A stretch of DNA of 64,000 nucleotides. It comes from Woeseiaceae bacterium. GTDB taxonomy: Bacteria > Pseudomonadota > Gammaproteobacteria > Steroidobacterales > Woeseiaceae. Under the pieces are notes generated by a model, which was not told the DNA's origin, ran no database searches, and was given only the letters and a program-made list of their open reading frames with translations. The stretch covers positions 1-64,000 of the forward strand of contig JAJFKS010000028.1 of the NCBI GenBank assembly GCA_021773115.1. Reading direction: 5' to 3'. Below are positions 49,014 to 60,457 of the stretch, piece by piece (within the stretch, counting starts at the first letter, position 1; every line of letters begins with the position of its first letter). The translations under genes and the position numbers were made by a program.

Positions 49014-51614
49014 CTAGTCCCAGTTCTTCATGAACGAGATACCGTAGGTAGCCGGCTCAGTCGGGTAGGAATTCATGCGACCGAGGCCCAGCGGCTGGTC
49101 GAACGATCCGTGATAGGAACGCTCATCCGTAATGTTTCGACCCCACAACGTGACTCGTGAGTTCCAGCTGTCGATATCCATACCGAGGCGAAGGTTGATA
49201 ATGTCCGTGGACGGCGCAGCCGTAAACGGATCGAGGTCACCGTCGGTGAAGAGCTCTGATGCGTAGGTGTATTCGACGCGGAAGAACAGATTACCCATCG
49301 ACACTGGGAAGTCCTGCGTCACCGCGATAAACGCGCGGTCTTCGGGGTTGTACGGAATCATGTTACCGGAGCGATTGCAGACTTCGGCATCGGGGTTACC
49401 GTTGCTGCCTGGATCAGCCTGACCGGTGTGAAACACCGCCTGATCCCGGCAAGTGCCACCCACGAAGGTCTTGAAGTCGCCAAGGCTTTGCGCGAAATAG
49501 CCGTTGATGGTCGTGAAATCAAACGGTTGCCAGGTGTATTCGAATTCCCAGCCATTCGTTTCAATCTCACCGGCATTCTGCAGGTTAAAGCCTGTACCGG
49601 TAAACGAGTTGGCCTGGAAATCGTCGTAGTCCGTCTCGTAATACGAGAAACCGATGCGGAAGCGGTCAAAAGTACCCTTGAAACCAACCTCGATAGAGTC
49701 CGAGGTTTCCGGTCCGAAGATTGGGCTGAAGGCCGGGCTGATTCGATCGGTGTTGGTACCGCCAGATTTATAGCCGGTCGCATACGAGGCGTAGACCATC
49801 GTGCTCTCGCTCGGGAAGAACGATAACTTGGCGGTCCCGGTGAACTGGTCATCGTCGACCGTTGCGACAAGATCCGGGCGTGGTGCCAACGGCGCAAACA
49901 GGTAGCCGCCCCAGCCATTATTAGGCTGCATTACCGCAAGCAACGGTGTGTGATCGAATAATGCCGGATTGAACAGAGGGCTGGCAGGGTTCACAAAGGC
50001 AAGATTCAGGCCGATCGCGCCAAGGTCGGGGGCCGGACCGGCGGCTGTCTGTGTGTAGACGCCGGTAATGTCTTTCTTCTCGTCCGTGTAACGAGCACCC
50101 AGGGTCAAGGTCACTTTTTCCGAGAAGACAATGTCTGTCTGACCGAAAACAGCAAAGGCGTCATGATCCTGGTCGACGACATCGTGTGCAAAAGTGCCAG
50201 GCGGGAATGGCGTCGCCGCCGGCGGCAACGTCCCGCCCGATCCGGCAGACACCGCGTTGACGCCGCCGATGAGTGCCACCAGGTCTGGCTGCACAGCCAA
50301 AACGTAGTTATTCATCATGGCGCCGCCATTGGTGTCCGTGACGCTCTCAATTTCCTGCCCGAAGTAATAGACACCCACCTGGAAGAAGCTGCCTTTGTCA
50401 CCGATGTCGCCTGACAATCTGAATTCCTGCGAGAAGGACGTTTGGGCGGCTTCATTGGTACGTTCGAATACGTCGACATTCGTAAAGTCGCCGTCGATAA
50501 GGTCGAAGGTGTCAAATGCCCGGTACGCTGTGACGGACGAAAAAGTCAGGTCGCCAAAGGACTTGTTCATTTCGACCGAAATACCGCGATCCTCATTTTG
50601 TGACACTGGCAGGTAGTTCTGCGCGACGACGTAGTCGTCAAAATTCGCAGGGCGAATGTTCGCAGCACCCGGACCAAACACTGCACCCAGCAGAGCAGGG
50701 TCGTAGGGATAGGACGAAAACACCGTGCCGCCCAGCGAAACGATCGCAGCGTCCGAACCGGGAACCAGCGCCGGGAAATTCGGCAGGCTGGCTTGCGAAA
50801 ACAAACCGTCCACGCGTGAAACGGCAACACAGCAGTTCTCGTCGATCTCCGCGTAATCCAGAATGATCCGCATATTAAAGTCGTCGCTGGCGTCATTCAG
50901 CCCGAGCTGCATGCGCAGTCCGAATCGGTCACGGTTGTTGTAGATATCGTCGCCGAGGAACAAATCGCTGACGTAGCCATCACGCTGTGACGAAAAGACC
51001 GTCGCTCGCATGGCGAGATTATCGGTCAGTCCGATATTGGTCGCAGCAGAAATTCGGGCGAGTCCGTAATCACCGGCAGTGACGTCAATGTAGGCATTGG
51101 CTGAGCTCGGGTCGGGCGCCACAGAGCGAATCAGGATCGCGCCGGCCGCGGTGTTCTTGCCGAACAGCGTGCCCTGCGGGCCACGCAGGACTTCAGCCGA
51201 CTGCACGTCAATGAGTTCATTGATCATTGAGCTTTGTCGGGAACGGTATATGCCATCGACATACAGCCCAACCGATGATTCGACACCGAAGTTGTTTGCG
51301 GTACTACCGATACCGCGAATGGCAAAGTTCGACGAGGTCGTCGTCTGGCTTTGGCCGACGATCAGTCCGGGCACGTTTTGTTGCATGTCGAACATGTCTT
51401 TAATGCCTGCCGCGTCGATCTCGGCGCCAGTAACCACACTGACTGAAACGGGAACGTCGGAGAGATTTTGGTCGCGCCGCTGCGCCTGAACCACAATTTC
51501 CTCAATATAGACCGGCTCGTCCTGTGCGGCTGCTGGTGCTACCGAAAGAAGAAGGCCCAGTGAAGTGCTGCCGAGTGAAACAAGTCTCAGCAAACCTGAG
51601 TTTGTCCGTTTCAT
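49014..51614 (-). CDS. TonB-dependent outer-membrane receptor
   Basis: This 866-aa protein has a signal peptide (to about residue 30, APAAAQ), a TonB box-like EEIVVQAQRR, a plug domain (about 45-160; DVPVSVSVVTGAEIDAAG, RGIGSTANNFG, VLRGPQGTLFGKNTAAGAI) and a 22-strand barrel with many aromatic strands ending YGISFMKNWD. The EEIVVQAQRRDQNLSDVPVS start is the Caulobacter/sphingomonad-type TBDT group, often for complex organic substrates. Substrate unknown. Monocistronic with its own terminator. Confidence 0.93.
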   Translation of the reverse strand: MKRTNSGLLRLVSLGSTSLGLLLSVAPAAAQDEPVYIEEIVVQAQRRDQNLSDVPVSVSVVTGAEIDAAGIKDMFDMQQNVPGLIVGQSQTTTSSNFAIRGIGSTANNFGVESSVGLYVDGIYRSRQSSMINELIDVQSAEVLRGPQGTLFGKNTAAGAILIRSVAPDPSSANAYIDVTAGDYGLARISAATNIGLTDNLAMRATVFSSQRDGYVSDLFLGDDIYNNRDRFGLRMQLGLNDASDDFNMRIILDYAEIDENCCVAVSRVDGLFSQASLPNFPALVPGSDAAIVSLGGTVFSSYPYDPALLGAVFGPGAANIRPANFDDYVVAQNYLPVSQNEDRGISVEMNKSFGDLTFSSVTAYRAFDTFDLIDGDFTNVDVFERTNEAAQTSFSQEFRLSGDIGDKGSFFQVGVYYFGQEIESVTDTNGGAMMNNYVLAVQPDLVALIGGVNAVSAGSGGTLPPAATPFPPGTFAHDVVDQDHDAFAVFGQTDIVFSEKVTLTLGARYTDEKKDITGVYTQTAAGPAPDLGAIGLNLAFVNPASPLFNPALFDHTPLLAVMQPNNGWGGYLFAPLAPRPDLVATVDDDQFTGTAKLSFFPSESTMVYASYATGYKSGGTNTDRISPAFSPIFGPETSDSIEVGFKGTFDRFRIGFSYYETDYDDFQANSFTGTGFNLQNAGEIETNGWEFEYTWQPFDFTTINGYFAQSLGDFKTFVGGTCRDQAVFHTGQADPGSNGNPDAEVCNRSGNMIPYNPEDRAFIAVTQDFPVSMGNLFFRVEYTYASELFTDGDLDPFTAAPSTDIINLRLGMDIDSWNSRVTLWGRNITDERSYHGSFDQPLGLGRMNSYPTEPATYGISFMKNWD

Positions 51615-51766
51615 AATTTCCCCTCAAAATAAAGGACAACGTATGTTGTTTAGTTGAGGGAGCATATCATGAATTTTCGCGTTAGAATCACTGTGCAAAC
51701 TTATGAAAAACCGATGTTTTGGCGATGAAAGCCGATTCTTGGGCAGACAACAGACAAGGAAATTGA

Positions 51767-52516
51767 ATGGGTGCTCCCCTGCGACTATACGGGCTTAGAG
51801 CGGTGGTATTGACAGGCGGCAGTGGTATCGGCGAAGCGACTGCCAGAACGCTCGCCAAACACGGCTCGACGGTGTTGGCTTTCGACACGAAAAACAGCGG
51901 TGTAGACCGTCATTTCAAGTCAGTCAAAGGGATTACCGGGGCGGCTGCCAACCTTGTGGACGCCGATCAAATGCCGGCGCTCATTGAGCAGGCGGTGGAT
52001 ACCCTTGGTGGTATCGATATTCTGGTCAACGAATTCCCGATCACCTTCAGTGAGCCGATCAGCGCATCCGCCGACCGACTGCAGCGCTTGCTTCAATCGC
52101 GCGCCGCGCTGACCCTTTCGATTTGTCGTGCGGCCCTTCCACATCTGAAGAAGAGCCCGGCGGGACGCATTATCAATATGGGGTTTCTCCGCAGCGCATT
52201 CGCAAGTGATGCCGATGACGCCTCTGGCAAAGCAGAAAAGGATCTTGCAAATCTGACCCGCGCGTTAGCGGTCGAGATCGGTGAATTCGGCATTACCGCC
52301 AATTATGTTCAACCCGGCGGCGTCATGACGCCGGACAGCCGCGATGTGTTTAAGAAGGACAAGGCGCTTCGTGATCACTGCATCAATAGTTCCGCGGCAA
52401 GGCGCCTCGGCGAACCGGTGGATATCGCCAAGGTCGTTTTGTTTCTCGCAAGCGATGACGCTACATTTGTCAGCGGCACCGGGATCGCGGTCGACGGCGG
52501 TCGCAGCGGCAGTTGA
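51767..52516 (+). CDS. Short-chain dehydrogenase-like protein with altered active site
   Basis: This 249-aa protein has an SDR fold from start (VVLTGGSGIGEATARTLAKH) to end (LASDDATFVSGTGIAVDGGR). The nucleotide loop reads TGGSGIG, one residue shorter than the usual TGxxxGxG. The active-site strand is RIINMGFLRSAF, without the catalytic Ser, and the YxxxK motif is replaced by DDASGK. It is therefore probably not a normal oxidoreductase and may bind cofactor poorly or act structurally. Its stop overlaps the start of tesB, so the two are coupled. Confidence 0.8.
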   Translation: MGAPLRLYGLRAVVLTGGSGIGEATARTLAKHGSTVLAFDTKNSGVDRHFKSVKGITGAAANLVDADQMPALIEQAVDTLGGIDILVNEFPITFSEPISASADRLQRLLQSRAALTLSICRAALPHLKKSPAGRIINMGFLRSAFASDADDASGKAEKDLANLTRALAVEIGEFGITANYVQPGGVMTPDSRDVFKKDKALRDHCINSSAARRLGEPVDIAKVVLFLASDDATFVSGTGIAVDGGRSGS

Positions 52517-53421
52517 CAAGCGTGCATCCGGTTCTTGACGATCTGATCGGGCTGCTCGGTCTCGAGCGCGTTGAAGACAATATCTTCCGTGGTGATAGTC
52601 GGGATATTGGCAGTCCCCAGGTATTTGGCGGTCAGGTGATCGGGCAGGCGCTGTCAGCAGCGCAAAACACCGTTCAGGGACGCGTCGCACATTCCTTGCA
52701 CGCCTATTTCCTGCGTCGCGGCGACGTAGAAGCACCCATTATTTACGAAGTCGATCGCGCACGCGATGGCGGCAGCTTTTCGAATCGGCGCGTGGTCGCG
52801 ATTCAACACGGTCGTCCGATATTGAATCTCGCCGCGTCGTTCCAGGTCCCGGAAGAGGGACTGGAACACCAGGCGGCGATGCCGGATGTGCCGGGTCCCG
52901 AGGGATTGAAGGACGCGCGCGATGTGGCCAGGGACATGCTCGAACACATACCGTCAAAGATGCGTCGCTTCCTGACCGACGCCCGACCGTTTGAATTCCG
53001 GCATGTCGAACCCGTTAATTTCGAATCGCCGAAGAAACTGGCGCCGTTCAAGCACGTCTGGATTCGTGCGGTCGACAAACTGCCCGACGACCCGGTGTTG
53101 CACCAGAACTTGCTGACCTATGTGTCGGACTACGAATTGCTGGGTGCCGCCACGTTGCCACATGGCCTGCTGTTCACACGTGGAACGGTGATCATGGCGA
53201 GTCTGGATCACGCTTTGTGGTTCCACGGTAATGTCAGAATGGACGAATGGCTGCTGTACGCCTCGGACAGCCCGGCGGCGGCCGGCGCGCGTGGATTTGC
53301 GCGAGGGCAGTTTTTTACGAAGGAGGGCAGGCTGGTTGCCTCGACAGCGCAAGAGGGGTTGATGCGTGTCGTCAAACCGGGCAACACGAAGCCACGCTCA
53401 AAGCCGGGGTCGCAGAAATAA
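52513..53421 (+). CDS. tesB: Acyl-CoA thioesterase II
   Basis: This 302-aa double hot-dog protein hydrolyses medium- and long-chain acyl-CoA. It starts at TTG 52513 overlapping the previous stop, or at GTG 52522. Family markers are FGGQVIGQALSAAQNTV, HSLHAYFLRRGDVEAPIIYE, VDRARDGGSFSNRRVVAIQH, the Asp-containing YVSDYELLGAATLPHG, SLDHALWFHGNVRMDEWLLY and GFARGQFFTKEGRLVASTAQ. Confidence 0.93.
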   Translation: MTSVHPVLDDLIGLLGLERVEDNIFRGDSRDIGSPQVFGGQVIGQALSAAQNTVQGRVAHSLHAYFLRRGDVEAPIIYEVDRARDGGSFSNRRVVAIQHGRPILNLAASFQVPEEGLEHQAAMPDVPGPEGLKDARDVARDMLEHIPSKMRRFLTDARPFEFRHVEPVNFESPKKLAPFKHVWIRAVDKLPDDPVLHQNLLTYVSDYELLGAATLPHGLLFTRGTVIMASLDHALWFHGNVRMDEWLLYASDSPAAAGARGFARGQFFTKEGRLVASTAQEGLMRVVKPGNTKPRSKPGSQK

Positions 53422-53434
53422 ATTTAAGCGTTGG

Positions 53435-54184
53435 TCATGCCCGCTGCGACTTGCCTTGGGCGGCAACAGCCGCCGCCGCTTTGGCGATTGCGTCGGCATC
53501 ACCGAGAAATTCCCTGGAAACTGGCTGCAATTCATCGTCAAGCGCGTAGGCCAACGGAATTCCCGTCGGAATATTGAAGCCGGTGATCTCTTCGTCGGAG
53601 ACCTTGTCCAGCATTTTCACGAGCGCTCTGAGGCTGTTGCCGTGGGCAGCAATCAAAACGTTTTTCCCAGCCTTGAGCGACGGTGCAATGACGTCATTCC
53701 AGCAGGATAAAACGCGTTCCAGAGTATTCGCGAGCGACTCGCTGGCGGGCAGCTGGTCGATACCCGCGTAACGTGGATCGTGCGCGGGGTGACGCTCGTC
53801 GGCAGCGTCCAGTTGCGGCGGCGGGATGTCGTAACTGCGTCGCCAGATATGCACCTGCTCTTCGCCATATTTGGCTGCCGTCTCGGCCTTGTTCAGACCC
53901 TGCAAGGCACCGTAGTGGCGTTCATTCAGGCGCCAGTCGCGCACGACTGGAATCCACATCAGGTCCATTTGGTCCTGAATGTGCCACAGCGTACGGATCG
54001 CACGTTTCAAAACCGAAGTGTAGGCAATGTCGAAGCTGAAGCCGAGATCCCGAAGCAGTTTTCCTGCGGCAATCGCTTCCTGATTACCCTGTTCGGTGAG
54101 GTCGACGTCCGTCCAGCCAGTGAAGAGGTTCTTCAGATTCCAGTCGCTTTGACCGTGGCGACACAATACGAGCTTTCCAGCCAT
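53435..54184 (-). CDS. gpmA: 2,3-bisphosphoglycerate-dependent phosphoglycerate mutase
   Basis: This 249-aa glycolytic enzyme interconverts 2- and 3-phosphoglycerate. The phospho-His motif is [49 protein letters not shown] and the second catalytic His in [15 protein letters not shown] are all present. A strong AAGGTGAAGGA precedes ATG. Convergent with tesB. Confidence 0.95.
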   Translation of the reverse strand: MAGKLVLCRHGQSDWNLKNLFTGWTDVDLTEQGNQEAIAAGKLLRDLGFSFDIAYTSVLKRAIRTLWHIQDQMDLMWIPVVRDWRLNERHYGALQGLNKAETAAKYGEEQVHIWRRSYDIPPPQLDAADERHPAHDPRYAGIDQLPASESLANTLERVLSCWNDVIAPSLKAGKNVLIAAHGNSLRALVKMLDKVSDEEITGFNIPTGIPLAYALDDELQPVSREFLGDADAIAKAAAAVAAQGKSQRA

Positions 54185-54224
54185 TCCTTCACCTTTTTGC
54201 TGCTGTAAGTTGATGGGTTGTTCT

Positions 54225-57200
54225 CTAGTTAGTGATCAAGCTTCGAAAATGTGCTGCGGCGACGGTCAGCGTTGCGAAATCGACCTCGTCGCGAAGTTTC
54301 ATCTCCTCGATCATTCGCTTGAACTGTTCAACCGCAACGGCGTGTTTCGCCAGCCACGCCGACGCGACATCGCCAGGTTTCTTGCTACTCTTCGCCGACA
54401 GTAGCTGAAACGCAAGTTCGCGGCGCAGACGATAAAACTCATCGCGCAAATTACTGCGTGCCATTGCCTGCCAGCGACCGTCGACGGAGAGGTCCTCGGC
54501 CCGGTTGTGCAGCCAGTGCAGTTCCAGCTCATCGTTGAATGTCGAATACAGGCGGGCTGCATCCAGCACATCACGATTGTGTTCTGCCGCGAGGTCGGCC
54601 ATGTCGAGCGCCGGCCGCGTCAAAAGCAGATCCGACATGCGATCGGCGAGTTTTTCCGGAACACCGAGCGAAACGTAGCGTTTCTGCGCGCTTTCATTAC
54701 GGACGCGGCTTGCTCGCGACAGGTAGGTTGCCGACCGCGAGTAGATACGTCCCATTTTGTCCTTTAAGCGATCGACGACCTTGACGATATCAAGATCGTC
54801 GCCATGTTGTTCGATTAGCCAGTAACAGGCGTGGCGCAGCGTTCGGCTGACCTGAAACATCATCTCGACCTGCGCACTTGCCGGGATTTCGTAGTCGAGC
54901 GACTCGATCGTTCGCAACAGCGGCGCAGCGCGACAGATGATACGTGCAACGGCATAGGCACGAGCAACGGTGACAATATTGGCACCGGTATCCAGTTGCA
55001 CACGCTTGACGAATGCCGGACCCATGCGATTGACAAGGTCATTCGCGACCAGGGTTGCCAGGATTTCGCGACTCAGGCGATGGCCCGGTAACAGTTCCGC
55101 ATAACGGCGGCGCAGTACCGGTGGAAAATAGCGTTGCGGGTCGATCGCCAGGAAATCAACCAGCGATTCTTTCGAGCCGATCAGGCCATTGTAGAGGTCG
55201 ATTTTCGCGTAGCTCAAGACGACGGCAAGTTCCGGCCGCGTAAAACCGAGCTTGCGACTGCGGCGCTCCGCGATCTGCACCGCATCCGGCAGGAATTCGA
55301 TTTCGCGATTCAGTAAACCGGTTTTCTCAAGGTCCGTAATCAGACGCGCGGTTTCGTCGATGCGGGCCGCGGAGATTGTCTCACTCATGCTGATGGATTG
55401 CGTCTGCAGATAGTTATTGCGCAATACGAGATTCGCGACGTCATCGGTCATCGACTCCAGCAGCACATTGCGTTTCGCTCGCGTCATGCCTTTTTGCTTG
55501 GCAACGTCGGCCAACAGGATTTTTATGTTCACTTCGCGGTCAGAGCTGTCGACGCCAGCCGAGTTGTCGATGAAGTCGGTATTGATTCGCCCACCGTGCA
55601 TGCTGAATTCAACTCGCGCCAGTTGGGTCAAACCGAGGTTTCCGCCCTCACCGATAACTTTGCAACGCAACTCATCGGCATCGACGCGTACCGCATCGTT
55701 GCTACGATCACCGACGTCTGAGTGGCCTTCCTGACTGGCCTTGACGTAGGTACCAATGCCGCCGTTCCAGAGCAGGTCGACCGGCATTCGCAATATCGCC
55801 CTGATTAGTTCGTCCGGCTTCAACGATGCTTGCGTTACGTCGAGCAGTTTACGCACTTCATTACTCAAGCGGATCGTTTTCGATTCTCTGGAATAAACGC
55901 CGCCGCCCTTCGAAATCAGCGCGGTGCCGTAATCCTCCCAGCTGCTGCCCGGCGCTTTAAACAATCGCTGCCGCTCTTTGAAACTACGAGCCATATCCGG
56001 ATCCGGGTCCAGAAAAATATTGCGGTGATTGAACGCGGCAACCAGCTTGATTTTGGGCGATAACAACATTCCGTTACCGAAAACGTCGCCTGCCATGTCG
56101 CCGATGCCAGCGACGGTAAATGGATCGCTTTGCGTATTCAGACCCATTTCGCGGAAGTGCCGTTTTACCGCCTCCCATGCGCCGCGCGCCGTAATACCCA
56201 TTTTCTTATGGTCGTAGCCAGCGGAACCGCCTGAGGCAAAGGCGTCATCCAGCCAAAAATTGTATTCCTGCGATATGCCGTTGGCGATATCGGAAAAGCT
56301 TGCGGTTCCCTTGTCCGCCGCAACGACCAGATAGGTATCGTCACCATCGCGCCGAATGATGCCCTCCGGCGTCACGACTTCGCCGTCGATTACATTATCG
56401 GTGACGTCGAGCAGGGAGCGAATGAATGTTTTGTAGCACGCGATGCCGTTTTGCAGGATTGCGTTGCGGTCGCCTTTGGGCGCCCGCTTGGGAAAAAATC
56501 CGCCTTTCGCGCCGGTTGGTACGATAACGGTATTCTTGACGACCTGAGCCTTCATCAGTCCAAGAACTTCTGTTCGGAAGTCTTCTCGTCGGTCTGACCA
56601 GCGCAAGCCGCCGCGAGCAACTGCCCCACCGCGCAAATGTACGCCTTCGACTTCCGGTGAATAGACGAATATTTCGTACTTCGGCCGAGGCAGAGGGATT
56701 TCCGGAAGTTTCGCCGGATCCAGTTTAATGGCAATTGCTGACTTCGGTTTGCCATCATTTGTCAGAAAATAGTTGGTGCGCAGCGTTGCAGTGATGCCAC
56801 CGGAAAATGCGTTCAGGATACGATCTTCGTCAACATTGCGCGCGCGTGCGACAGCGCGCGCAACAGCGGCAGTGACGGTTTTCAATTCACTGCTGCGTTT
56901 TGAGTTCGACACACCGGGGTCGAATTGCAGTTCGAACTGTTTTACCAGCAAAGGCACGATACCGGCATTGGCGACCAGTACGTCTTCCATGTAGGTCTGG
57001 CTGAACGGCAGGCCAAGTTGCAAAATATGCTTTGTGTAACAGCGTAGTAAAGCCGTCTGACGCCAATGAAGTCCGCCGTCAAGAATGAGCCGATTCAGGC
57101 CATCGTTTTCAGCGATACCGCCGAGCACCGCCATGAAACAGGCTTCAAAGCGGGCGTCGGCCGCGACGAAATCAACAGAGTTTTCGCCCTCATGAACAAG

Positions 57201-59051
57201 GTGAAAATCCTGCAGCCAGAAGGACTGGCCAGACTGCAACTTTGCCTCATAGGGCCGTTCGGAATAAACAGCAACACCCATGTTCTCAATAATCGGCAAT
57301 ACATCCGACAGAATGATCGGGTAGTTCATGTTGTAGACCATGAAGTCCATGTGCCCGGGTTCCGAATCTTCCGGCACGTACAAGTCGACGGAGCACTCAA
57401 CGTCGTTGTTGAGCATGTCGTTAATTACCCGGATATCCGAACAGGCCTCGGTTGGCAGCGTATCTGCCTGATACCCGGCGGGGAATATCTGGCCATAGGC
57501 CTTGAACATTCGGTGGCCTTCGTCCTGTCCGAACTTCTCAAGCAAGGTGGTATGCAGGCGGTCTGCCCAGGTCACAACCAGCTTTGCAATTCGGTCCTCA
57601 ATGGCTTGAATGCTGATTCTTGGACGAACACCTTCGGTGGTGCGTACGATGATGTGCACGCGAGCCAGCGCGGAATCGGAAATTTGTACTGCCGAGTCGA
57701 CAGACGTGCCGTCGAATGCATCCTTGAGCAAGATCTCGACGCGTTTCCGGATTGCGGTCGTGTATTTTTCGCGTGGAATGAACACGAGGCAGGAGAAGAA
57801 TCGTCGAAACATGTCACGGCGCAGGAAGAACTTGACGCGTTGTCTGTCCTGCAAGTTGAGGATGCCGAATGTCGTCCGTGTCAGGTCCTGAACGGTGCTC
57901 TGAATCAGTTCTTCGCGCGGAAAGGTTTCAATAATATGCGACAGGGCTTTGCCACGGTGGCCGGTCTCGTCCACCTGCGCACGAGCGAAGATGCGACTGA
58001 TTTTGTGGCGAATCAGCGGAATATTTTTCGGACTTTCGCTGTAGGCAATCGATGTTAAAAGTCCGATGAAGCGGCGCTCACCAACTGCCTCGCCCTTCTT
58101 GTTGTAAATCTTGACGCCAACATAGTCGAGAAACGCGGAACGGTGAACGGTCGAGCGGGAATTTGCCTTGGTCAGGATCAACCAGTCTCGCGACCTTGTC
58201 AGGCGCCGCATTTCGGCGGTTAGCTCAACCGTTTTTGAACCCCGATTATCGCGACTCAATAGCCCAAGTCCACTGCCTTCAACGGCGCTCAGGAAAACCC
58301 GTTTGCCTTTCTTTTTGAGCGAGTATTCGCGATAGCCGAGGAAGGTGAAATGATCGTCAGCGAGCCATTTGAGCAGTGCCTGGCTTTCGCTGCGCAGCTC
58401 AGGATCGGCCGATTTCGGTCCATTCTCAAGCAATTCGGGCGTGTCGAGCATGCGCTTTTGCATTTTCTTCCAGTCGCGTACAGCAGCGCGTACGTCGGCG
58501 AGAACCCGTAGTATCTCCAGGCGCAGCAGTTTCAGCGCAGCCGGGTCCAGCTCACGATCGATGGCAAAACGGACATAGGATTCGGCGATCGAGTCTTTGG
58601 TGCCCAACTTGTGGATGCTTTTGAGCTTGCCTTTGCCATCCCGCTTCACGCCGACAATCGGGTGAACCGTAATATGCACGGCAAGGTTGTGGCGGTTCAC
58701 CGCCGCGGACACGGAATCGACCAGGAAGGGCATATCGTCGTTAATCATCTCGACGAAGGTGTAGATCGAGGTGTAGCCGTGTTCCTTTTCAGTCGGATTG
58801 AATATCCGCAGGAGCGGCTGGCGCTTGCGGCGCGTTGCGCCAAAGTCGAGGTGGTCGACCGCGGCCCGTGCCATGATTTTTTCCGAACGACCCCGCAAGT
58901 CCTCGACCGGCACGTTTTCCACGTACTGCCTCAGGAACAGCTTGACCTGGGCTGCGCTGCTGATCGTCTTCGATTGAACTCGGGAGGAGACGATGCCATC
59001 AATGATAGCCTGCTTCAAATCACCGACTCGGCGGTGTGTTTTTGACGTCAC
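54225..59051 (-). CDS. gdhB: NAD-specific glutamate dehydrogenase, large type
   Basis: This giant GDH (about 1,608 aa from GTG 59051, which has GGAG 7 nt upstream; a TTG at 59081 would add 10) oxidises glutamate to 2-oxoglutarate and ammonia with NAD. An N-terminal ACT-like regulatory region of about 700 residues precedes the catalytic core with the family block [52 protein letters not shown] and the dinucleotide region [16 protein letters not shown] long C-terminal helical region follows. It fits a glutamate-yielding amine and cyanophycin catabolism. Confidence 0.95.
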   Translation of the reverse strand: MTSKTHRRVGDLKQAIIDGIVSSRVQSKTISSAAQVKLFLRQYVENVPVEDLRGRSEKIMARAAVDHLDFGATRRKRQPLLRIFNPTEKEHGYTSIYTFVEMINDDMPFLVDSVSAAVNRHNLAVHITVHPIVGVKRDGKGKLKSIHKLGTKDSIAESYVRFAIDRELDPAALKLLRLEILRVLADVRAAVRDWKKMQKRMLDTPELLENGPKSADPELRSESQALLKWLADDHFTFLGYREYSLKKKGKRVFLSAVEGSGLGLLSRDNRGSKTVELTAEMRRLTRSRDWLILTKANSRSTVHRSAFLDYVGVKIYNKKGEAVGERRFIGLLTSIAYSESPKNIPLIRHKISRIFARAQVDETGHRGKALSHIIETFPREELIQSTVQDLTRTTFGILNLQDRQRVKFFLRRDMFRRFFSCLVFIPREKYTTAIRKRVEILLKDAFDGTSVDSAVQISDSALARVHIIVRTTEGVRPRISIQAIEDRIAKLVVTWADRLHTTLLEKFGQDEGHRMFKAYGQIFPAGYQADTLPTEACSDIRVINDMLNNDVECSVDLYVPEDSEPGHMDFMVYNMNYPIILSDVLPIIENMGVAVYSERPYEAKLQSGQSFWLQDFHLVHEGENSVDFVAADARFEACFMAVLGGIAENDGLNRLILDGGLHWRQTALLRCYTKHILQLGLPFSQTYMEDVLVANAGIVPLLVKQFELQFDPGVSNSKRSSELKTVTAAVARAVARARNVDEDRILNAFSGGITATLRTNYFLTNDGKPKSAIAIKLDPAKLPEIPLPRPKYEIFVYSPEVEGVHLRGGAVARGGLRWSDRREDFRTEVLGLMKAQVVKNTVIVPTGAKGGFFPKRAPKGDRNAILQNGIACYKTFIRSLLDVTDNVIDGEVVTPEGIIRRDGDDTYLVVAADKGTASFSDIANGISQEYNFWLDDAFASGGSAGYDHKKMGITARGAWEAVKRHFREMGLNTQSDPFTVAGIGDMAGDVFGNGMLLSPKIKLVAAFNHRNIFLDPDPDMARSFKERQRLFKAPGSSWEDYGTALISKGGGVYSRESKTIRLSNEVRKLLDVTQASLKPDELIRAILRMPVDLLWNGGIGTYVKASQEGHSDVGDRSNDAVRVDADELRCKVIGEGGNLGLTQLARVEFSMHGGRINTDFIDNSAGVDSSDREVNIKILLADVAKQKGMTRAKRNVLLESMTDDVANLVLRNNYLQTQSISMSETISAARIDETARLITDLEKTGLLNREIEFLPDAVQIAERRSRKLGFTRPELAVVLSYAKIDLYNGLIGSKESLVDFLAIDPQRYFPPVLRRRYAELLPGHRLSREILATLVANDLVNRMGPAFVKRVQLDTGANIVTVARAYAVARIICRAAPLLRTIESLDYEIPASAQVEMMFQVSRTLRHACYWLIEQHGDDLDIVKVVDRLKDKMGRIYSRSATYLSRASRVRNESAQKRYVSLGVPEKLADRMSDLLLTRPALDMADLAAEHNRDVLDAARLYSTFNDELELHWLHNRAEDLSVDGRWQAMARSNLRDEFYRLRRELAFQLLSAKSSKKPGDVASAWLAKHAVAVEQFKRMIEEMKLRDEVDFATLTVAAAHFRSLITN

Positions 59052-59156
59052 ATTGCTGCTCCAGTCGGGCGTACCGACCAAAAAATTAGGGACCGGAAAA
59101 GGCGCGTGGCATTATAGCGTAATTAAATCGGAAACCATCCCCGTGCAGACATTGTC

Positions 59157-59999
59157 ATGAAGAAAAGAAATCTCGAAAAAACCATTCACACAAACTTGTC
59201 GCGTGACGATGACTACACGGGTTATTTGCAGCTGGATAAGCTGCTGGATGCACAAATACCGCTCAGCAAGCCACCGCATCATGACGAAATGCTATTTATC
59301 ATCCAGCATCAGGTTGCAGAGCTCTGGATCAAGCTTGTCATTCACGAAATCGCGGGCGCAATCGACCATTTGCGAAATGACGAATTGCAGCAAGCTGTCA
59401 AGAATCTGGCGCGTGTGCGCCATGTCCAGAATCAGCTTTATAACCAATGGAAGGTTTTGGATACGCTGACACCCGCGGAGTATTCGGAATTTCGACACGT
59501 TTTCGGCAAAGCCTCTGGTTTGCAGTCCGCGCAGTATCGAATTCTTGAATTCGCGCTCGGTAACAAGAGCCGTGCGACGATGGCCGTGTACGAACATCAG
59601 CCTGAATGGTATGCGCGCCTCACGATCGCTCTCGAGAGTCCGAGCCTGTATGAGGAATTCTTGTTGCATCTTGAGCGCATGGGCATGCCCATACCGACGA
59701 ACTTTAAGAAGCGCGACTTCAGCGAGATGCGCGATGAAGATGACGATGTAATCGCAGTATTAGGGACGATTTACGAAAACAGGGCTGATTACTGGGGCGA
59801 GTACGAAATGTGCGAAGCCCTGGTTGATATTGGCAACAATTTTCAGTTCTGGCGTTTTCATCACATGAAGACGGTCGAACGAATCATCGGTCACAAACGC
59901 GGGTCAGGAGGGTCGTCCGGCGTCCCGTTTCTGAAAAAGGCGCTGGATATCGAATTCTTCCCGGAACTCTTAACCGTGCGCACCGAGATTGGTGACTAG
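59157..59999 (+). CDS. kynA: Tryptophan 2,3-dioxygenase
   Basis: This 280-aa haem enzyme opens the tryptophan ring to N-formylkynurenine. Blocks are YTGYLQLDKLLDAQ, HHDEMLFIIQHQVAELWIKL, RVRHVQNQLYNQWKVLDTLT, FRHVFGKASGLQSAQYRILE, and WRFHHMKTVERIIGHKRGSG with the proximal His and GGSSG. Other kynurenine genes are not in the window. It is divergent from NAD-GDH and overlaps the end of the MarR gene. Confidence 0.95.
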   Translation: MKKRNLEKTIHTNLSRDDDYTGYLQLDKLLDAQIPLSKPPHHDEMLFIIQHQVAELWIKLVIHEIAGAIDHLRNDELQQAVKNLARVRHVQNQLYNQWKVLDTLTPAEYSEFRHVFGKASGLQSAQYRILEFALGNKSRATMAVYEHQPEWYARLTIALESPSLYEEFLLHLERMGMPIPTNFKKRDFSEMRDEDDDVIAVLGTIYENRADYWGEYEMCEALVDIGNNFQFWRFHHMKTVERIIGHKRGSGGSSGVPFLKKALDIEFFPELLTVRTEIGD

Positions 60000-60445
60000 G
60001 GCGGGCCGATCAGATTGGCACGAGCCATCAGCCGTTCCATGATGTTTGTGAGGTTTTTCATCTCTTCTTCGCTGAATCCTTCAACCAGGTCACGCTCGAA
60101 ACGCAGCGCAACCTGTGCAATTTCATCGTGCAGTTTTTTGCCGTCTTCCGACAGATTGAGAATCGATCGGCGTCGATCGGCGTCAGCAAACTCGCGATCG
60201 ATGCGACCGGTCTTGATCAGCTTGGTCACGGCGCGACTGACCGCTACTTTATCCATCAAGGTGCGCTCGGCGACCTCAACCGCTGAGAGGCCAGGAAATC
60301 GGCCCAGTACGGCGATGACGCGCCACTCGGGAATCGACACCTTAAAGCGCTTGTCGTAAGCGCGGGCCACGGTCGTGCTGACCGTGTTGGACAGAACGGC
60401 CAGCTGGTAGGGCAGAAAGTTCTCTAATTTGAGCTCTTTATTCAT
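59996..60445 (-). CDS. MarR-family transcriptional regulator
   Basis: This 149-aa winged-helix protein has the MarR pattern: FLPYQLAVLSNTVSTTVARA, YDKRFKVSIPEWRVIAVLGR, SAVEVAERTLMDKVAVSRAV and DRRRSILNLSEDGKKLHDEI. It is convergent with kynA (4-nt overlap) and lies 12 nt downstream of zapE. Marine and aromatic-degradation MarR proteins next to kynA often respond to ring metabolites, so control of kynA is possible. Confidence 0.88.
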   Translation of the reverse strand: MNKELKLENFLPYQLAVLSNTVSTTVARAYDKRFKVSIPEWRVIAVLGRFPGLSAVEVAERTLMDKVAVSRAVTKLIKTGRIDREFADADRRRSILNLSEDGKKLHDEIAQVALRFERDLVEGFSEEEMKNLTNIMERLMARANLIGPP

Positions 60446-60457
60446 ACGATAAATCTA

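Noticed and set aside
57066..58058. 330-aa open frame on the plus strand opposite NAD-GDH
   Set aside because: It is antisense to well-conserved NAD-glutamate dehydrogenase sequence and shows no recognisable domain.
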